Positions 16,285 through 26,232 are shown, numbered from the stretch's first letter. The stretch is DNA of 64,000 nt from CALVZT01 sp964368755 (GCA_964368755.1 CAYJCR010000002.1:1-64000); one strand, 5' to 3'. Program-made: numbers and translations. Notes: generated by a model not told the origin, from the letters alone.

Positions 16285-19200
16285 TTATAAGAACTTAACA
16301 TTCTCTTCACCGAGTACACCATACAACTCGTTGAGTAGATAGTTGTTGACATTGACACAAATATTGAGTTTGAAGACCTTTGCTGTCGAACTACACTTGA
16401 CAATTATTGGTGTCTCTCCAATATAATTTTTGAATATAGTAAGCATCGTCTGATGCAACATACTATCTGATGTATCATACTTGATATACAAAGTTTTTGT
16501 GTGCTCATCTTTCTTCACTTCAACAACCGGAGCAGGAGCTTCTTTCTCTGTCCATTCAGTTATCTTATCTGCAATGACTATTGGAGACTCTCCCTCTCTT
16601 ATTGATATCTTACCGTGTACTGTGAGTAGCATATCATCATGGAATATCTTCTTATATCTCTCATATACATTTGGGAATATCATGAACTCTATCGTTCCGT
16701 ACAAGTCTTCAAGTTTGCCCACAGCCATCTCTTTGTTACCAGACTTTGTCAACAACTTCTTGACTTCTACAAGCACACCTCCACAAGTGACTTCCATATC
16801 TTGCTTGATTTGACTATCAAAAGACATATCCATCTCTTCATCCATGCCTTCATCTTCACTGTCTACTGGTGTTATCATCGATGAATTGAATGTAAAGTCA
16901 GAAAGCTTGTCCATAAAGCTATCAAGTGGATGCCCTGATATATAAACACCAACAACTTGTTTCTCGAACTTAAGCTTAGCATGATTGGTATACTCTGGAA
17001 TAGCTGGATAATCAATCTTATTGAAGTTCTCATCTACTTTGCTAATAGTATCAAACAATGAGAATTGCCCAGAAGATCTATTCTTCTTATCTCTACTTAT
17101 TCTTTCGATAACAGACTCATATACTGCCATTTGTTGAGAACGATACTTACCAAAACAATCGAATGCTCCACTAAGGATCATACTCTCGATACAACGCTTG
17201 TTGATAGCGCCACTATCTAATCTGTTAACAAAATCATACAAGTCCTTATATGGACCGTTCTTATTGCGTTCTTCAATAATAGTATCAACTACTGCTGTAC
17301 CAACATTTTTGAGTGCAGCTAGTCCAAATCTCAACTTGCCGTCTTGTGCTACAAAGTAAGTTTGGCTGAGGTTGATATCTGGTGGCAAAACTTCATACTT
17401 CTGCTCTTTTGCATACATAACATAATGTTTGACTTCATCAGAACTGCTTATTCTATTGTTAAGTACAGCTGCCAAGAACTCAATTGGATAATAACATTTG
17501 AGATACGCTGTCTGATACGCAAGATATGCATATGCTGCAGCATGAGATTTGTTGAACGCATATTTTGCAAAGTTCTCCATGTCTGCGAAGACCTTACGTG
17601 CAACTTCTTCTGGGATACCTTTGGCAATTGCACCAGGAATACTCTTCTCTCCCTTTGGATCTACCCAGCCGTTGATAAACTTCTCTCTTTCCGCCGCCAT
17701 CTTCTCAACTTTTTTCTTACCCATGATACGACGTACATTGTCGGCCTGTCCTAGAGTATATCCTGCCATAACCTGTACTATCTTCATAACTTGCTCTTGG
17801 TATACAATGATACCATAAGTAGGTTTAAGTATTGGTTCTAGACATTCATGGTCATATACTATACCTTCTGGATTGTGTTTGTTCTTAACATAATCATCAA
17901 TATACTGCATAGGTCCTGGCCTATACAAAGATATACCTGCTATGATATCTTCAAGACACGTTGGTTTGAGGTTACGCATAAAGCGTTGGAATCCTGCACT
18001 TTCTAATTGGAATATGGTAACAGTGTTACCTGTACCGATAAGATCATATACGTTCTTATCATCATATTCCATATCATAGAAGTCTATATCCACATTGTGA
18101 TTGGCTTTGACGTACTTCAATGCCTTATCAATATCAGTCAACGTTCTGAGCCCAAGGAAGTCCATCTTAAGAAGTCCAAGGTCTTCAAGCTCTATCATAC
18201 TGTATTGTGTTGCTATCTCATCTCCATTACGAGCTTGTGGTACGAAATTGTCTACAGGCTCTGGTGCGATAAGTATTCCACAAGCGTGTGTTGAAGTCTG
18301 TCTTGGCATACCCTCAAGCTTGATACTCATATCAATCATTTTTTGGATATTGTCATCTTCATCATAATATTGTCTGAGAGTTGGAATGATATACTTCTCA
18401 TTCTCTTCTTTCTTAGTTGTACCAAAGTAGTACTTGAGTACTGGTGGTTTCTTAATACCATCAGGAAGTTTGGCTGGAATCTCTTTGCATATTTTATTGA
18501 CATCAGTCAATGGTATACGCAATACCCTACCAACATCTCTTATAGCATTCTTGGCAGCCATTGTACCGAATGTACCGATATAGGATACATTCTCTGGGTT
18601 ATACTTACGTTTTGCATACTCGATGACTTCGTTACGTCTATCATAACAGAAGTCAACGTCAAAGTCGGGCATTGATACCCTTTCTCTATGTATAAATCTC
18701 TCAAAAAGTAGGTCATACTTGATAGGGTCAACATTGGTTATACCTGAGGTATATGCAACTATACTACCTGCTCCAGATCCTCTGCCTGGACCTACTGGGA
18801 TATTATTCTGTTTGGCGAAGTTGATATAATCCCATACAACAAGGAAGTATTCAACGAAGCCCTGCTCTTTGATAAGAGCCAACTCTTCATCAGCCCTTGC
18901 CCTTATCTCTGGAGTGATGACTTTGTACTTCTTCTTCAACCCATCTTCACATAGTTTTTTCAAAAACTCATATGGAGTTGAGCCATCTTCTGGGATATAT
19001 TTTGGGATAAAGTTCTCATTATCTCTAAGTGTACAATTCGGTGGCAACAATCCCTTCACATCTAGATCCTTGTGGCTCTTGGTCTTGATGGTGATATTGC
19101 ACTTCTCAGCAATCTCCATAGTAGTATCCAATGCCTCTGGATATGCACCAAGCATTTGTTCCATCTCTTCTCTTGTCTTGACATAGAACTCATTTGTCGA

Positions 19201-19905
19201 GAACTTAAGTCTATCTGGGTCATCCAAAAACTTGCCCATCTGTACACACATAAGGACATCTTGCATCTCTGCATCTTCTTTGTATATATAGTGAGCGTCA
19301 TTGGTCGCTACTGTCTTAACCCCTATCTTCTTGGCAAGTTCGTTAAGCGGTTCAAGTATCTCAATCTGTTCTTGCAATCCATGATTCTGCAACTCTATGT
19401 AGAAGTCACCTGGAGCGAACATATCTCGAAGTTTGATAGCAAGTGCTTCTGCTTCATCATATCTACGAGAAAGCAATAATTGTGGAATATGTCCAGCAAG
19501 ACATGCAGACATACAAATAAGCCCCTCGGAATATTTCTCCAATACTGTATAGTCTATACGAGGTTTGTAATAAAATCCTTCTTTGGCTGCGATACCATTG
19601 AGCTTGAGAAGATTCTGATATCCTGTATTGTTCTTGGCAAGAAGTATCAAGTGTCCAACATCGGCTTTGCCTTGCTTATAGAACCTATCATGTGCTACAT
19701 AGAACTCACATCCAATAATAGGCTTGATGCCGTTACGATAACATTCAGCAAAGAATGCAAGGGCGCCTGCCATATTGCCGTGATCAGTAATAGCAACAGC
19801 ATTGCCACCATTCTCTTTGACGACTTCAACAAGCTTCTTGATTCTTGCTGCACCATCAAGCAAACTATATTCTGTATGTACGTGTAAGTGCACAAAGTTC
19901 TTCAT
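16285..19905 (-). CDS. dnaE: DNA polymerase III subunit alpha (DnaE)
   Basis: The 1206-residue polymerase has an N-terminal PHP domain (about 1-290; HVHTEYSLLDG, ITDHGNM), a PolIII palm with the catalytic aspartates in MPDFDVDF (about 414-421) and in LLKMDFLGLRTL, then beta-binding and tandem HhH regions, and an OB-fold domain (about 1000-1080) near the C-terminus. PHP metal ligands appear intact, so proofreading or metal-structural activity is possible. Its start codon overlaps the whiA stop (TAATG type), which implies translational coupling, and pfkA follows. In Bacillota DnaE usually works with PolC; PolC would be elsewhere. Confidence 0.97.
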   Translation of the reverse strand: MKNFVHLHVHTEYSLLDGAARIKKLVEVVKENGGNAVAITDHGNMAGALAFFAECYRNGIKPIIGCEFYVAHDRFYKQGKADVGHLILLAKNNTGYQNLLKLNGIAAKEGFYYKPRIDYTVLEKYSEGLICMSACLAGHIPQLLLSRRYDEAEALAIKLRDMFAPGDFYIELQNHGLQEQIEILEPLNELAKKIGVKTVATNDAHYIYKEDAEMQDVLMCVQMGKFLDDPDRLKFSTNEFYVKTREEMEQMLGAYPEALDTTMEIAEKCNITIKTKSHKDLDVKGLLPPNCTLRDNENFIPKYIPEDGSTPYEFLKKLCEDGLKKKYKVITPEIRARADEELALIKEQGFVEYFLVVWDYINFAKQNNIPVGPGRGSGAGSIVAYTSGITNVDPIKYDLLFERFIHRERVSMPDFDVDFCYDRRNEVIEYAKRKYNPENVSYIGTFGTMAAKNAIRDVGRVLRIPLTDVNKICKEIPAKLPDGIKKPPVLKYYFGTTKKEENEKYIIPTLRQYYDEDDNIQKMIDMSIKLEGMPRQTSTHACGILIAPEPVDNFVPQARNGDEIATQYSMIELEDLGLLKMDFLGLRTLTDIDKALKYVKANHNVDIDFYDMEYDDKNVYDLIGTGNTVTIFQLESAGFQRFMRNLKPTCLEDIIAGISLYRPGPMQYIDDYVKNKHNPEGIVYDHECLEPILKPTYGIIVYQEQVMKIVQVMAGYTLGQADNVRRIMGKKKVEKMAAEREKFINGWVDPKGEKSIPGAIAKGIPEEVARKVFADMENFAKYAFNKSHAAAYAYLAYQTAYLKCYYPIEFLAAVLNNRISSSDEVKHYVMYAKEQKYEVLPPDINLSQTYFVAQDGKLRFGLAALKNVGTAVVDTIIEERNKNGPYKDLYDFVNRLDSGAINKRCIESMILSGAFDCFGKYRSQQMAVYESVIERISRDKKNRSSGQFSLFDTISKVDENFNKIDYPAIPEYTNHAKLKFEKQVVGVYISGHPLDSFMDKLSDFTFNSSMITPVDSEDEGMDEEMDMSFDSQIKQDMEVTCGGVLVEVKKLLTKSGNKEMAVGKLEDLYGTIEFMIFPNVYERYKKIFHDDMLLTVHGKISIREGESPIVIADKITEWTEKEAPAPVVEVKKDEHTKTLYIKYDTSDSMLHQTMLTIFKNYIGETPIIVKCSSTAKVFKLNICVNVNNYLLNELYGVLGEENVKFL

Positions 19906-20888
19906 TATTCTTCCTCGGATAGTATATTATCTGCAATTTTGATAAGTTTGCGAAACTTGTGGTTAATACCACTTTTTGTTATAGGAGTAGAGACAAGTTT
20001 AGTAAGACTCTCAAGCGTCTCTTCCGGATTGGCAAGTCTTACAAGGCACAATTCTTGCAAACTGTCAGGAAGGGTCTCTATGCCTATGGTTCTTTCAATC
20101 TTCTGTATAGCTTCTAGTTGCCTTACACTAGCATTAACTGTCTTAGTAATATTAGCATTGATGCAATTATTCTGTCTATTGACAAGATTGCGAACTTCTC
20201 TTAGTGTTACCTCATTCTGAAGTTTGAGCACACTCTTAAATGCTCCTACTGATGCTAGAAGGTCACTAACCTGCTCTGATTCTTTGATATATAATACAAT
20301 CACATTCTTACGTTTGTTCTTCTTGCTACTGATACCTTGGCTGAACAATAGACTTGAGAAGTCATCTGCAAAGATCTCGTTATTAAGCACAAACTCTATA
20401 TGATAGCCACTGAATACTCTGCTTTGGTCCATCATATCGCTATTGATAACGATATTGGCTGTCATACTAGTGATGAACACGCCTTTGATATAAGCTTTGG
20501 CACAACAATCACTCTCAATGATATGCTCATCAATACCTTGAACGAGTTCAAAAACTCCTTCGCTATTGATCCTAGCCAATCCACAATCAAACATAAGTTG
20601 CTTGCTCACACTAGCAGGAATACTTATCAAGTACCTTACAGATTTGTTGATATTGACATCTTCATCAAGAGTAATCTCTGCATACTCTCCGTACAATCTG
20701 CTAAGGGTATCATTGACTATGTCATATATCTTCTGGATATCAGTTTTGATCTGAATAAAATACTCGCCATTGCCAATAACAAACTCTCCAGCAGAATGAA
20801 TAATAGCCGAAAGTTGAGCCAACTTACAGCATTCATTCTCACAAAGTATATTAACTACTTCATTCTTTGCATCTGAGGCAAATGACAT
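19905..20888 (-). CDS. whiA: Sporulation/cell-division regulator WhiA
   Basis: WhiA has a degenerate LAGLIDADG homing-endonuclease fold followed by a C-terminal helix-turn-helix. It is known from Streptomyces sporulation and affects division and chromosome segregation in B. subtilis. The 327 residues start MSFASDAKNEVVNILCEN and include the DCCAKAYIKGVFITSM segment and the HTH NRQNNCINANITKTVNASVRQLEAIQKIE (about 227-256). It sits 3 nt after the PHP gene and overlaps dnaE by one base. In most Clostridia rapZ and yvcK (gluconeogenesis factor) lie directly upstream of whiA; both are missing at this locus. Confidence 0.95.
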   Translation of the reverse strand: MSFASDAKNEVVNILCENECCKLAQLSAIIHSAGEFVIGNGEYFIQIKTDIQKIYDIVNDTLSRLYGEYAEITLDEDVNINKSVRYLISIPASVSKQLMFDCGLARINSEGVFELVQGIDEHIIESDCCAKAYIKGVFITSMTANIVINSDMMDQSRVFSGYHIEFVLNNEIFADDFSSLLFSQGISSKKNKRKNVIVLYIKESEQVSDLLASVGAFKSVLKLQNEVTLREVRNLVNRQNNCINANITKTVNASVRQLEAIQKIERTIGIETLPDSLQELCLVRLANPEETLESLTKLVSTPITKSGINHKFRKLIKIADNILSEEE

Positions 20889-20891
20889 ATC

Positions 20892-21689
20892 TTACTTATC
20901 CTTCTTCTGTGTATTCTTTCTTTTATAATTTATAAACTGTGGTAACTGGTCGACATTCATTACACTGCCCGCTATGCCCAACTCTGTTATCTTATCTAAC
21001 AACTTAGCACTATCTCCAACTCTGTCTGCTCTATGGGCATCAGAATCAATCACGAACTTCACCCCAGTCTGAGCCATATCAAGCAGATCTTGGTCACTGA
21101 AGTTATAACTCTTAGAGTTGAGCTCTATAAGAGTACCTTTCTTTGCAGCAACTTGGGCTACTCGAACAAAATCAACCTTAGGTCCTTTGTGTAGGTGTGT
21201 AAAGATATCAATATTATTGTTCTCAATAGCCTTGATATACGCTTGGGTATTGCGTTCAATATTCTTCTTACTGCCAAAGATATTCCTTATCCTATTGCTA
21301 GTCATAAGTGCAAAGTGGTCCTTGATCGACTTGGCTCTTGCAAGGTCATGGAATCCACACAATACTATATCTAATACTTCGTAGTCGCTAGGTATGATAT
21401 CAATATCGCCATTCATTGATATAATATTGGATTCTACCCCAAGAAGAACATTGACTCCATACTTCTGAGACAATCTATTGCATTCTGCTTTGAGTGCAGG
21501 CATCTTGTCTCTATATGTGCAATATACCTTGTGATTGAACCCATGATCAGTGATAGCTATCTCTTTGAGTCCAAGTTCGTATGCCTTCTTGACATTCTCT
21601 TCAAGTGTACTCTTGCCATGATAGTAACAAAAGCCTCTACGTTTGCTATTGATGGTATGAGTGTGGTAATCGGCAAGTAATTTCATCAT
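20892..21689 (-). CDS. PHP-domain phosphoesterase
   Basis: The 265-residue protein carries the polymerase and histidinol phosphatase fold: LADYHTHTINS (metal ligands), EIAITDHGFNHK, VLLGVESNI, CGFHD, FTHLHKG and FVIDSDAHRADRVG. This group includes phosphatases and nucleoside-phosphate hydrolases; the substrate is not deducible. The gene lies between murB and whiA, where a YcdX-like PHP gene is commonly found in Clostridia. Its start overlaps the murB 3' end by 44 nt (or 41 if the second ATG is used). Confidence 0.88.
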   Translation of the reverse strand: MMKLLADYHTHTINSKRRGFCYYHGKSTLEENVKKAYELGLKEIAITDHGFNHKVYCTYRDKMPALKAECNRLSQKYGVNVLLGVESNIISMNGDIDIIPSDYEVLDIVLCGFHDLARAKSIKDHFALMTSNRIRNIFGSKKNIERNTQAYIKAIENNNIDIFTHLHKGPKVDFVRVAQVAAKKGTLIELNSKSYNFSDQDLLDMAQTGVKFVIDSDAHRADRVGDSAKLLDKITELGIAGSVMNVDQLPQFINYKRKNTQKKDK

Positions 21690-22587
21690 CTTCTCCCAGA
21701 ATAATAATCTCTATATCTAGTAGTATATCAAATAATTCTTCAACTGTCTTTTGAATTAACCCAATTAGTTCAACAATATCGCAAAAAGCTGCCTGTCCTT
21801 TGTTGACAATGAACCCACAATGTTTGGTCGAACACTCTGCTTGCCCTATACTTAAGCCTTTCAAACAAGCCTTCTCTATCAATATAGGAGTAGGGATATC
21901 ACCTGCTCTGCGGAATACACTTCCAGCACTTGGTTGGTCCAATGGCTGAGAATGTCGCCTTCTTGCCATATATTCTCTACATTCTTGTATTATATCACTA
22001 GGTTCTTTTGGTTGCAACTTCAAGCATACTCTTGTGATAATATATTTTTTGCCTATAAAGATACTTTTTCTATATCCAAACCCTAATTCTGCCGATTGTC
22101 TTCTTTGGACTATGCCCTCATCTATATACTCTACCCACTTAACATAGTCTTTGATCTCTCTATTATAACACCCGGCATTCATAGTCACAGCTCCACCCAA
22201 AGTCCCAGGTATCCCGAACAATGCTTCCATACCACCTAACATAAGAACTTTTGCTCGCCCAATAACTTTGTGGAGACTAGCACCAGCTTCACATATCAAC
22301 AAGTCCCCATCAACAATAATGTTGGATAGATTATTGGCAATTTTTATCATAACATACTTGCAGTCTCGGTCGCTTGCAAGTATATTGGTACCATTACCAA
22401 GTACATAGTATTCAATACCATTCTCCACCAATAGTTTTATCACAAAACTTATCTGCTCTATAGACGCTGGCTCTACAATGATGGCTTTGCCACCAACTTT
22501 GATAGACGTATGCTTTGAGAGTTTGTCTATGTACACTTTGCAAGTAAGTTTGCCTGATAGTAACGAGTATATTTCTTCTATCGTCAT
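21646..22587 (-). CDS. murB: UDP-N-acetylenolpyruvoylglucosamine reductase MurB
   Basis: This FAD-dependent enzyme reduces UDP-GlcNAc-enolpyruvate to UDP-MurNAc in the cytoplasmic stage of peptidoglycan synthesis. The 313 residues carry the type II MurB signatures: the FAD-binding VLGNGTNILASD (about 67-78), GIPGTLGGAVTMNAGCY (about 123-139), YRKSIFIG (catalytic region), and QPSAGSVFRR (catalytic Ser, about 218-227) with an acidic residue in the C-terminal part. The start overlaps the stop of the upstream membrane-protein gene (ATGA type). Confidence 0.96.
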   Translation of the reverse strand: MTIEEIYSLLSGKLTCKVYIDKLSKHTSIKVGGKAIIVEPASIEQISFVIKLLVENGIEYYVLGNGTNILASDRDCKYVMIKIANNLSNIIVDGDLLICEAGASLHKVIGRAKVLMLGGMEALFGIPGTLGGAVTMNAGCYNREIKDYVKWVEYIDEGIVQRRQSAELGFGYRKSIFIGKKYIITRVCLKLQPKEPSDIIQECREYMARRRHSQPLDQPSAGSVFRRAGDIPTPILIEKACLKGLSIGQAECSTKHCGFIVNKGQAAFCDIVELIGLIQKTVEELFDILLDIEIIILGEDDEITCRLPHSYHQ

Positions 22588-23501
22588 AACGTCACCCCAT
22601 CGAATGCGTTAGCAAATACTTTGGTATTGTGAATTGCTTTCTCCATATCGCTAAAAGGAGCCTCCGTATATATCGGGTAACAGTTAACAGAATACATACC
22701 TATGTCGGATAGATTCCTTTGTGAAGGCTCGGCTACAACATATCTAACAAAATGCTTAGACAATTCAATGTTTGACTCACATTCACTTGTAATAGCAAAG
22801 AATTGAATAAGGTCAGAATATTCCTCACAATACTCATACTCACAACTATTCATCGAACCTCTTAGCACACGATTGTTGATCCTAGCAAGATCTCTTTGTG
22901 TACCAACAAAGCTATCTATCTGCCTTTTGACAAAGCTTGTGTACAACTCATATGGGCTCTTGTCTTCACGCTTTGCATCAATTGCAAGTTGACTAGGACA
23001 AACATTGCTTACCATAGGAACCGACACCTTGCTAGATAACTTAACATATCCTCCAAGCATATATGGGACCGCTAGGATTTCCTCTCCAAGTCTGCCACAA
23101 TCAAGGATTTTATTATCCATATCAATATTGTCAAAGCTAGCGCTTATATATGGCTGTAATTGAGTCCCAACTCCGTACCCGAAGGATATAAGATCAGGTC
23201 TTTCTCCACTACTAAGTTTGGCAATCGCCTGTTCTCCTGTCAACTTGTTGACATAGAATAATATTCCTTTATTCTGTTTTTCAAAATTAATAGTCTGCCT
23301 TTCTAGATAACTAATACGGCTCTTGACTCCACCCTCAAATGTTTCTATATGCCATAGAGTAAGTAACCGTCTTGATATGTCTTGAGTCTTTCTAGAAGTT
23401 TGCACCGAATACGATATAACAAATGGCGTTGCCATTACTACAAATACAACGAGAGCCATCACCAATCCTATTCTGACAAAATGAAGTTTTTTTAATCCCA
23501 T
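22584..23501 (-). CDS. Membrane-anchored solute-binding-protein-like protein
   Basis: The 305-residue product has one N-terminal membrane segment (about 7-30) without a lipobox Cys. A domain resembling family-1 extracellular solute-binding proteins follows: LTLWHIETFEGG near the start, then RPDLISFGYG and VPYMLGGYVKL, features of sugar-binding ABC lipoproteins. It is shorter than a typical binding protein (about 400) and no permease genes are nearby. I chose the ATG at 23501, which has GGGAAAGG just upstream; a TTG at 23528 is the alternative. It overlaps murB by 4 nt, so it probably serves the cell envelope operon rather than sugar import. Confidence 0.72.
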   Translation of the reverse strand: MGLKKLHFVRIGLVMALVVFVVMATPFVISYSVQTSRKTQDISRRLLTLWHIETFEGGVKSRISYLERQTINFEKQNKGILFYVNKLTGEQAIAKLSSGERPDLISFGYGVGTQLQPYISASFDNIDMDNKILDCGRLGEEILAVPYMLGGYVKLSSKVSVPMVSNVCPSQLAIDAKREDKSPYELYTSFVKRQIDSFVGTQRDLARINNRVLRGSMNSCEYEYCEEYSDLIQFFAITSECESNIELSKHFVRYVVAEPSQRNLSDIGMYSVNCYPIYTEAPFSDMEKAIHNTKVFANAFDGVTL

Positions 23502-23529
23502 AGACCTTTCCCTTGACTTATTGAGCAAT

Positions 23530-23570
23530 AAAAAAATGCCCTTACATAATCTTATGCAAGAAGCATTTTG
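23530..23570 (-). terminator. Terminator/attenuator after uvrC
   Basis: A long imperfect hairpin (AAAATGC...GCATTTT outer stem with an inner CTTACATAA / TTATGCAAG pairing) is followed by seven T on the minus strand. The next gene begins about 30 nt further on, with no promoter visible between them. The murB operon may therefore be fed by readthrough. Confidence 0.7.
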
Positions 23571-23571
23571 T

Positions 23572-25323
23572 TTAATTAAACTTTTTGAATATTCGCTCGG
23601 CTAGACTCTCATCAATCCCCTTGACCATTACAAGATCTGCAACATTAGCTGTTTTTATTGCCGATACCGTCCCAAACTTATCCATAAGAGCCTTCTTCTT
23701 GACAGGTCCAAGCCCTTCTATCTCATCTAGAGCGCTCTTGGTCTGTCTCTTTGATCTTAGACTCCTGTGGAATGTGATTGCGAATCTATGCGCCTCATCT
23801 CTGATATTCTGCAAGATATGAAGTGTTGGACTCCTCTTACTGATGATAACTGGCTCATTACTCCAAGTCGTGAAGACCTCTTCTTCACGCTTAGCTAAAC
23901 TCACAACATCAATACCTCTTGATGTTATCATCTCCTGACATGTGGACAACTGTCCTTTACCACCATCAATAACAATAAGGTCAGGAACTACGCCGAAGCT
24001 TATATCTTCTGTGCCAATCCTTTGTAATCTTCTTGATATCGCTTCATCTAGACTAGCAAAGTCATCAACACCTTCTACTGTCTTTATCTTGAACTTTCTA
24101 TAATACTTTGTTGCCTTCTCTCCATCAATACTTACCACCATACTTGCGACTTTGTCAACACCTGAGATGTGAGATATGTCATAACACTCTATTCTGTATG
24201 GTAGTCTTGATAGATGAAGTTTATCTTTAAGATCAGCAAGAGCTGACTGTATTTTTTTCTCCTTAGAACCTACTTTTGATACATACTCCAATGCGTTATC
24301 AACAGCCTGCAATACAAGTTTTTTATTAACCCCACGTGTTGGGACTTTGATTTCCACCTTTTTGTCGCGTTTAATAGCCTCAGCAAGGGTTTCTTGGCTT
24401 TCTATCTCCATTGGCAATAAAATACACGATGGAGGAATATTGTCCGAATAATACTGCATTATGAGGCTAGAATCGAATCCGTCTACGCTTGATATCTCAA
24501 ATCGCCTTATACCAATCATCTTGCCAGCTCGTATTACAAGTAAGGTAGCGCAACCAATATCTGCACTTGCCCAGCCCCAAGCATCAATATCCACGGTCTT
24601 AGGTAGGCGATCAATAGCGCGCTCTTTCATTTTACTTAACATAGCAATACAATCTCGAAGTTCTAATGCTCTCTCATAGTTTTGGACCTTAGCACACTCG
24701 TCCATCTTACATTTTAGTCTATCTTCAATATTGTCATTACCTTTAAGAAAATCTATAACACTACTAATAATCTTTCGATAGTCTTCTTTGCTAACTTTGT
24801 TGGTACATGGAGCCGAACACAAACCAAGATGATAATTGAGGCACTCTCTACTAGCATTTTTGTGAAGATTGGCACATTTGCGAATAAGAAAATTATTGTT
24901 GATAATTTTCATCAAGTCATTTGCTCTTATGCCATTAAAATACGGTCCAAAGTATTTTGATTTCTTGTCAGTGATCCTTCGCGTAATCTCTGGCCTTGGA
25001 AAGTCTTTTGTAAGATCAATCTTGATATAAGGAAAAGCTTTGTCATCTTTGAGCAAAATATTATAATATGGCTGATGTTTTCTAACAAGATTGGACTCTA
25101 ACATAAATGCGTCTAATTCGGAAGGCGTGAGAATGTATTCAAAGTCAGCAATATTCTCTACCATACTTGCTACTTTGATTGGTAGCTTTTTGTTCATAAA
25201 ATACTGGCTAACACGTTTTTTTAGATTCTTTGCTTTGCCAATATAAATGATGGACCCTTGCGAGTCCTTCATAATATATACACCACTTGTTTGTGGCAAT
25301 GATAGTAACTTATCTTTGATCAT
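23572..25323 (-). CDS. uvrC: Excinuclease ABC subunit C
   Basis: UvrC makes the dual incisions in nucleotide excision repair. The 583-residue protein shows the GIY-YIG nuclease domain (about 1-80, with SGVYIMKD and IIYIGKAKNLKKR), a UVR motif (about 190-225), the RNase-H-like C-terminal nuclease (about 240-500, DLIVIDGGKGQLS with its Asp) and terminal HhH motifs (about 520-580, IEGLGPVKKKALMDKFG). The start is the ATG at 25323 before IKDKLLSLPQTSGVY; 16 extra codons are possible upstream but overlap the methyltransferase gene. Start and upstream stop nearly abut (2-3 nt). Confidence 0.96.
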   Translation of the reverse strand: MIKDKLLSLPQTSGVYIMKDSQGSIIYIGKAKNLKKRVSQYFMNKKLPIKVASMVENIADFEYILTPSELDAFMLESNLVRKHQPYYNILLKDDKAFPYIKIDLTKDFPRPEITRRITDKKSKYFGPYFNGIRANDLMKIINNNFLIRKCANLHKNASRECLNYHLGLCSAPCTNKVSKEDYRKIISSVIDFLKGNDNIEDRLKCKMDECAKVQNYERALELRDCIAMLSKMKERAIDRLPKTVDIDAWGWASADIGCATLLVIRAGKMIGIRRFEISSVDGFDSSLIMQYYSDNIPPSCILLPMEIESQETLAEAIKRDKKVEIKVPTRGVNKKLVLQAVDNALEYVSKVGSKEKKIQSALADLKDKLHLSRLPYRIECYDISHISGVDKVASMVVSIDGEKATKYYRKFKIKTVEGVDDFASLDEAISRRLQRIGTEDISFGVVPDLIVIDGGKGQLSTCQEMITSRGIDVVSLAKREEEVFTTWSNEPVIISKRSPTLHILQNIRDEAHRFAITFHRSLRSKRQTKSALDEIEGLGPVKKKALMDKFGTVSAIKTANVADLVMVKGIDESLAERIFKKFN

Positions 25324-25324
25324 A

Positions 25325-26116
25325 TTATTTAAGAATGTTCGGTGCGAATGATAATGAATCTCCACACACATATATTATAGAATAACTGTCTTCGAGATTT
25401 TTCTTAACAGGATAAGCCATTAGTCTTGCAAAATACACCAATGCCTCAGGATTCTGATTATAGAACTTCTTTACTTCAAGTTCACTCATCTCGTATTTGT
25501 TAATAATGAAATATTCTTCATTGAGGAATGTATTAGAATAAGGCTGTCCAAGTTGAACAAACTTACAGAATCCAACTTTCTCAAGCATATTCTTTATCTT
25601 CGTTGGAGTATACACGTTTATATGTCCATTAGCAAATATCTTGCCGTCTGGAGAAATAGGCTCAAATTTCTTATTAGGAACAGACACAATAAGCATACCA
25701 TTAGGTTTGAGCATAGACTTAATCTTAGCTAACATGTCTTGTGGATTCTTGACAAGAGCAAGGGTCTCAAAACACACTATCATATCATACTTCTTGTTCT
25801 TACATATCTGTTCAAATTCATCTCCAAAGTATATGTGAACATTATTAAGATTGGATTCTTTGGCACAAGCAAGAGCTTTCTTATGAATATTCTTGTCATA
25901 ATTGACTCCATCGACTTCTGCTCCATCTTGAGCCATGATAACGCTACCATATCCACTACCACAGTCTATATCAAGTACAGATTTGTAGCCATTATACTTC
26001 ATTCTATCTCTTGCATAAATATATCTACCAAGATGTTCTAGCTTGATATAATAACTATTCTTCTCTTTTTTGTCAAAAGGATTGCAGAATCTTACATCGA
26101 AATCATCTGACCACAT
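25325..26116 (-). CDS. Class I SAM-dependent methyltransferase
   Basis: The 263 residues hold a Rossmann-type methyltransferase core: motif I VLDIDCGSGYGSVIMA (about 46-61), the acidic end of strand 2 (EVDGVNYD), motif IV YDMIVCFETLALV and the post-motif GMLIVSVPNKKFEP. It looks like the UbiE/Methyltransf_11 type, but the substrate is unknown. The C-terminal 90 residues (KYEMSELEVKKFYNQNPEALVYFARLMAYPV) are not part of the core. The ribosome site is AGAGGAGA before the ATG at 26116. It abuts uvrC and probably shares its transcript. Confidence 0.83.
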   Translation of the reverse strand: MWSDDFDVRFCNPFDKKEKNSYYIKLEHLGRYIYARDRMKYNGYKSVLDIDCGSGYGSVIMAQDGAEVDGVNYDKNIHKKALACAKESNLNNVHIYFGDEFEQICKNKKYDMIVCFETLALVKNPQDMLAKIKSMLKPNGMLIVSVPNKKFEPISPDGKIFANGHINVYTPTKIKNMLEKVGFCKFVQLGQPYSNTFLNEEYFIINKYEMSELEVKKFYNQNPEALVYFARLMAYPVKKNLEDSYSIIYVCGDSLSFAPNILK

Positions 26117-26146
26117 AATTCTCTCCTCTTTGAGTATTCTAATAGT

Positions 26147-26175
26147 AGTTTAACAAAATCATTTGTATTTAGCAA
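26147..26175 (-). promoter_or_regulatory. Weak sigma-A promoter candidate
   Basis: TTGCTA (26175-26170), 17-nt spacer, TAAACT (26152-26147), upstream of the methyltransferase-uvrC genes. Each hexamer matches 4 of 6. Confidence 0.3.
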
Positions 26176-26193
26176 TAAATTTGTTATATAAGT

Positions 26194-26227
26194 CAAAAAA
26201 ATAATTCGCTAACAAATAGCGAATTAT
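26194..26227 (-). terminator. Rho-independent terminator
   Basis: An 11-bp perfect stem ATAATTCGCTA / TAGCGAATTAT with a 5-nt loop and a T run on the minus strand, just after the gene at 26233. Confidence 0.92.
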
Positions 26228-26232
26228 CTTTA

